A model generated the notes under the pieces. The model had not been told where the DNA came from. It did no database searches and was given only the letters and a program-made list of their open reading frames with translations. From positions 11,516,245 to 11,580,244 of the forward strand of contig OX442415.1 in the NCBI GenBank assembly GCA_949361645.1: 64,000 bases of DNA, given 5' to 3'. Below are positions 61,101 through 64,000 of the stretch, piece by piece (the stretch's first letter is position 1; each line of letters opens with the position of its first letter). This DNA is from Spongilla lacustris (taxonomy: Eukaryota; Porifera; Demospongiae; Spongillida; Spongillidae). The translations under genes were made by a program, and so were the position numbers.

Positions 61101-64000
61101 CCACAACTTGTGGCCCCGATTCTGTTAGGTCAGCTATGTATTTAGAAGTGTACCGTCTTTTACAATCCCATTGTACTGCACAGAATCCAGTAGTCCAGAA
61201 CTACATAGTCACTCACAGTGTCCTAGTTCAGATACTGACCATCCTATGTGCTCTACTACTGTCTTCTTATCTAACCTAAGACAATAGACATTGGCACACA
61301 ATACGGTAACATATTCACTAATGCAGGTTGTTTACTTCATTCAGTGTGGTGGTCCCTCCCGACTAGTAGCTCAAGTCACAAGCAGGGATGTTGCTATACA
61401 ATGTGGTATGAGATTAATAAATTGATGTGCAACACAAGCTAGTGTTCATATACAGATCTGGTGGAACAGTGTGATGTGAGCACCCAAGCTGAGATGTTTT
61501 TAGACTGTTTTCTCCATTCGGAATACAAGGGTGTAGCGGATTAAGTGAAGTGAGCTTTTCATATGAATAGATTTTCATTTTTGTTATTACATGTATAAGC
61601 ACGTTTTAATTGAAGATGTTTCATGCACGGTATGCTGTGATGACCTTACAGTTCAAAGCCAGGAATTTTAAATTGATAATGAGTGCCTGCCAACTGAAAG
61701 GAAGTTGGCTACTGAAAGGAAGGTTATTGTTTATGAGTCTTGCCTACTATCTTTGCTAAAAAAAATGTTCTTGTGGTCATGATGTACAGTTGAAGACTTC
61801 ACCTAGAGGTACATCATTGGTAGTGAGTGGCTCATGTCCTAATGGGCACGAGCTTCACTGGGAGTCACAGCCATTGCTTAATAGCATGGCTGTTGGCAAC
61901 CTTTTAATATCCGCTAGTATTCTGTTCTGTGGTCTTACCTACACAAGGGTGGCTAATATGGCTAATGTGCTACACATGCCAATCCTTAATTAAAAGGTAC
62001 AGTGTACTTTCATAGACTTCAGAAGGAATATTTAATACACACTGCATACATGTGTATGTTCATCAATAAGAGGCATTGTTTACATTTTTAGGGGGCAAAC
62101 ATCTATATTTGTCTGGTGATGGTCGCTGTGACAGTCCTGGGTACAGTGTATTATGGTAGCACACGTAGCCATATTGACCTAGATATTGTAGTACCTTCTT
62201 AACTCTGGAAGGCAAAAGAAGGCAAGGATAAGCTTTGAGCATTTGGATATGAATAAGGATATCTCCAAGTGGAACTCGAGCTATATCTCTGCAGCCACCA
62301 CCACGTACATCAAAAAGACGGGAAATAAGCCAGAGCGAGTAACAAACTGAGCACATGCAAGCAGCTTCTGTTGAGCAGCAGTGATGACATATATATGTTC
62401 TGATGTGTAGTATTCAGAACACTACTATATATGACTGTATGCAAATGGAAAATAGCACACGCGTAGACTTATATATTAGCCAAAGTTCGACCCTATGCAG
62501 CACACCCGCAGAATAATACATTGGTCTGGGAACGCGGCCACAAAGATCGACATAATAAGAAGTGCTGGTTTCAACGCTCGCATAGAGTTAGACGGTCTAA
62601 ATGTGTACAAAACCGACGCATCTTTAAAAGGTAAGCATATTTGGACTGTTTTCGGTGTAGAAAAGGCTTCAGAAAAAAGTGTACTTTTATCCGTGAAGCT
62701 TCCAACCGTTTGACTAAAAACGAATGCAGGCTACTACAAGAAGTACATACGACGCTAGAAATAGCGCAAAACCTCATGCAGAGAGTTGTACTACTAAGTT
62801 CTTATGCTTTTGTGGCTAATAAAGGTCGTCCGACTAATTTTCTAAAATTTGAGTTCGACAAAAAAACATTCGATTCTCATGGAACCAGTGTAAAGTGTAA
62901 TGGTGACCTTGTTTTGGGGAGGGGGGGTCATTCGATCCCATCAACCCCCCCCCCCACCCTGCATATGCCCATGACATTTTGTAGACTGGTACTGTACATG
63001 TGTTGTGAATACAATTAGTGAAACACCTACATGTGCTCCCACTATTGCCAATGTACCATGTATGCATTCATATGATATTCATGACATCTCAAATTGTATA
63101 CATGTACACATTAGTACCCCCTGACATGTACAGTAACTAACACAAACCTACATGTACTTACCTCTCCTACACTGGGATCATAGAACCTTTGCAGTAACTG
63201 AACCACAGTGCTCTTGCCACACCCACTAGGGCCTACTAGAGCTACTGTCTTGCCCACTGGGACCCTCAGATTGAAGCATGTCAGGATCTAGCCAACAGTA
63301 CACACTCAAGAGGTGACCACCACTGTTAACTTAACATACCGGGACGTCTGGTCTGGTTGGGTAATTGAACTGGACTTCCCTGAACTCAACTGTGCTATCA
63401 AAGCCCTCTGGAACCTCCCCTCCATCAGAGGTGGAGTCAATGGGAGGGACCTGGAGGGAGGGAGGGAGGTATAGGGGAGGGAGGAGGGAATGGATAGGGG
63501 AAGAGCAAGTGAGCAGAGAGGGGAGAGAGTTTCAACGAGGGCAACAATGTGCACTCATGGACCACATACCCTATCTATGGTCTCATAGATAGTCACAGAA
63601 GCCCCAGCAGCTGTTGTGAGGTTCTCCAAGTTAGGAGCCGCCTGGCCCAGTGCAAAGGCTCCAATGATGAGGGCAATGAAAGACTACAGTGCGTATGCAG
63701 AGTGAGGAGTGGTAGAAGGGGTAGGGAAAGAGTGGAATTGGGAGGCAGGGACAGTGCAGGTGGTAGGGCAATGGAAGATGACCATGATGAACCAAACAAG
63801 TGACAGAAATATTCGAAGTCCCACTTACGGTCAACAAATCTCCTGAATTGAGTTGTTTAATGGAAATAAGATATCCGCCAAACCTGCAGTGGAATCAAAT
63901 TAATCAGCTCGCCACGACATGTACCACCCGATTACATCAAATCAGCTTAGGCTATTAACTATACGCTATACAATTACATAACCACTTTATGGATATGTAA
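52153..64000 (-). CDS. ABCB1-like: ABCB-family full transporter, copy C, exons 7-18 (5' part beyond the window)
   Basis: Exons visible in translation order are 63883-63829, 63683-63570, 63450-63340, 63287-63162, 59262-58726, 57142-56666, 56583-56422, 53931-53728, 53623-53523, 53426-53111, 53040-52636 and 52578-52153. They correspond to exons 7-18 of copies A and B with the same phases. The first coding residues seen are FGGYLISI, in the last part of TMD1; exons 1-6 must lie beyond 64000. NBD1 ([29 protein letters not shown]) and NBD2 ([36 protein letters not shown]) are intact. The linker in exon 12 (57142-56666) is Ser/Arg/Lys-rich and differs from A and B. The tail ends in ...[14 protein letters not shown]. 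No lesion is seen, so it is presumably functional. Introns 10 (59263-63161) and 13 (53932-56421) are enlarged by transposon relics. Confidence 0.92.
54105..54620. mobile_element. MITE-like element with inverted ends
   Basis: The segment at about 54105-54150 (TTGCCAAAGTTAAAAATTC then TATCGGACAGATATTTTAA) recurs in reverse complement at about 54571-54615 (TTAAAATATCTGTCCGATA then CTTTGCCA). The inverted repeats are about 45 bp with a few mismatches and enclose about 420 bp without coding capacity. It lies in intron 13 of copy C. Confidence 0.65.
54893..55410. mobile_element. Diverged, truncated copy of the 16995-17814 foldback family
   Basis: The segment shares many blocks with the centre and right arm of the element at 16995-17814, including CACGTAGTTTGTTCAACTAT, AACGAATGGCATAAA, CGAATTTGAAG, CGAAAGTTATG and AGTTATAGTGATTCAAATGC. 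The mirror-image block ATACAGTCGAACAACGTAGGTGC near 55000 is still recognisable, but the outer left arm is missing. It lies in intron 13 of copy C. Confidence 0.65.
59803..60540 (-). pseudogene. pogo/Tigger-type DDE transposase relic
   Basis: Minus-strand frames carry consecutive parts of a pogo/Tigger transposase. First is [18 protein letters not shown] (the second Asp region of the DDE core, family pattern L-x-x-DNAPSH). After a frame change comes [20 protein letters not shown] (family pattern TS-x-x-QPLDQGII-x-x-FK). A third block, [20 protein letters not shown], matches the family's W-x-x-V-x-x-x-TI-x-NCW motif. A 64-residue acidic C-terminal frame ends near 59803. Frameshifts and a stop show that it is inactive. 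It lies within intron 10 of ABCB copy C, in the same orientation as that gene. Confidence 0.7.
60726..62200 (+). pseudogene. Degenerate THAP-domain transposase-like gene
   Basis: On the plus strand a THAP zinc-finger relic is legible in pieces: [20 protein letters not shown] at about 60750-60810, then HFCKEDF near 60957, and [10 protein letters not shown] near 61010-61045. Downstream, [14 protein letters not shown] (about 61715-61760) and [14 protein letters not shown] with [13 protein letters not shown] (about 61825-61930) match a conserved block that I associate with THAP-containing transposase-like genes of aquatic animals. A further block, [14 protein letters not shown] (about 62107-62150), matches the [11 protein letters not shown] motif of the same proteins. 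Many stops and frameshifts separate the blocks. It lies antisense in intron 10 of copy C. Confidence 0.65.
62490..62895. mobile_element. Relic of the TTAA/CACCGG element family
   Basis: Reading 62895 to 62490 on the minus strand, the sequence begins ACTGGTTCCATGA, then TTTTTTTGTCGAACTCA, TAGAAAATTAGTCGGA, and later a block whose reverse complement is TCAGAAAAAAGTGT. The same order is found from 44006 inwards in the 44002-44990 element. The other terminus is not recognisable, so the copy is truncated. It lies in intron 10 of ABCB copy C. Confidence 0.55.

Overview
This is a eukaryotic, almost certainly metazoan, window. Genes are broken by short GT-AG introns, some exons have no usable start codon, and dinucleotide, GGGA/CCCT and minisatellite arrays are abundant, together with many small inverted-repeat elements. 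The gene families (P-glycoprotein/ABCB transporters, the sugar-nucleotide carrier SLC35B4, a TRIM-type RING/B-box protein, intron-poor 7TM receptors with KN-L/YRLALYQ-type motifs, a class I methyltransferase, THAP and pogo transposon relics) fit an early-branching animal. A demosponge is my best guess, but this rests on recollection of receptor and transposon families and cannot be proven from the window.

Layout. Positions 1-4493: foldback and GGGGACA repeat elements, an intronless 7TM receptor (1334-2335, +), a PIF1-helicase-like fragment and a perfect 27-bp-stem hairpin. Positions 4494-8174 (-): a complete 10-exon SLC35B4 gene reconstructed exon by exon (321 codons). Positions 8640-10003: a pyrimidine tract and a 24-bp minisatellite. 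Positions 10999-11730 (+): an intronless SAM methyltransferase. Positions 12904-16172: a retroelement tail, a frameshifted paralogue of the first receptor (14055-15042, -) and a possible two-exon small Cys-rich gene (-). Positions 16995-17814: an 820-bp foldback element.

The second half is an ABCB (P-glycoprotein) cluster. Copy A (18238-27481, -) has 18 exons and 1399 codons. Copy B (35374-49647, +) has 18 exons and 1358 codons. Copy C (52153 to beyond 64000, -) shows only exons 7-18. All shared exon boundaries and phases are identical, and the summed coding lengths of A and B are exact multiples of three, which strongly supports the models. A and B are head to head with an intronless RING/B-box gene (31408-32880, +) between them; B and C are tail to tail. 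The copies are full transporters (TMD1-NBD1-TMD2-NBD2) with intact Walker A, signature, Walker B and H-loop motifs in every NBD visible. Some stretches, including a whole 52-nt intron, are identical between A and B while the linkers and N-termini differ, suggesting gene conversion.

The large introns of B and C hold transposon relics: pogo/Tigger, a THAP-type transposase, at least three MITE-like families, and a tRNA-derived SINE pair in A. The genes do not form an operon; the common theme of the second half is expansion of xenobiotic or lipid efflux pumps by local duplication with inversion.
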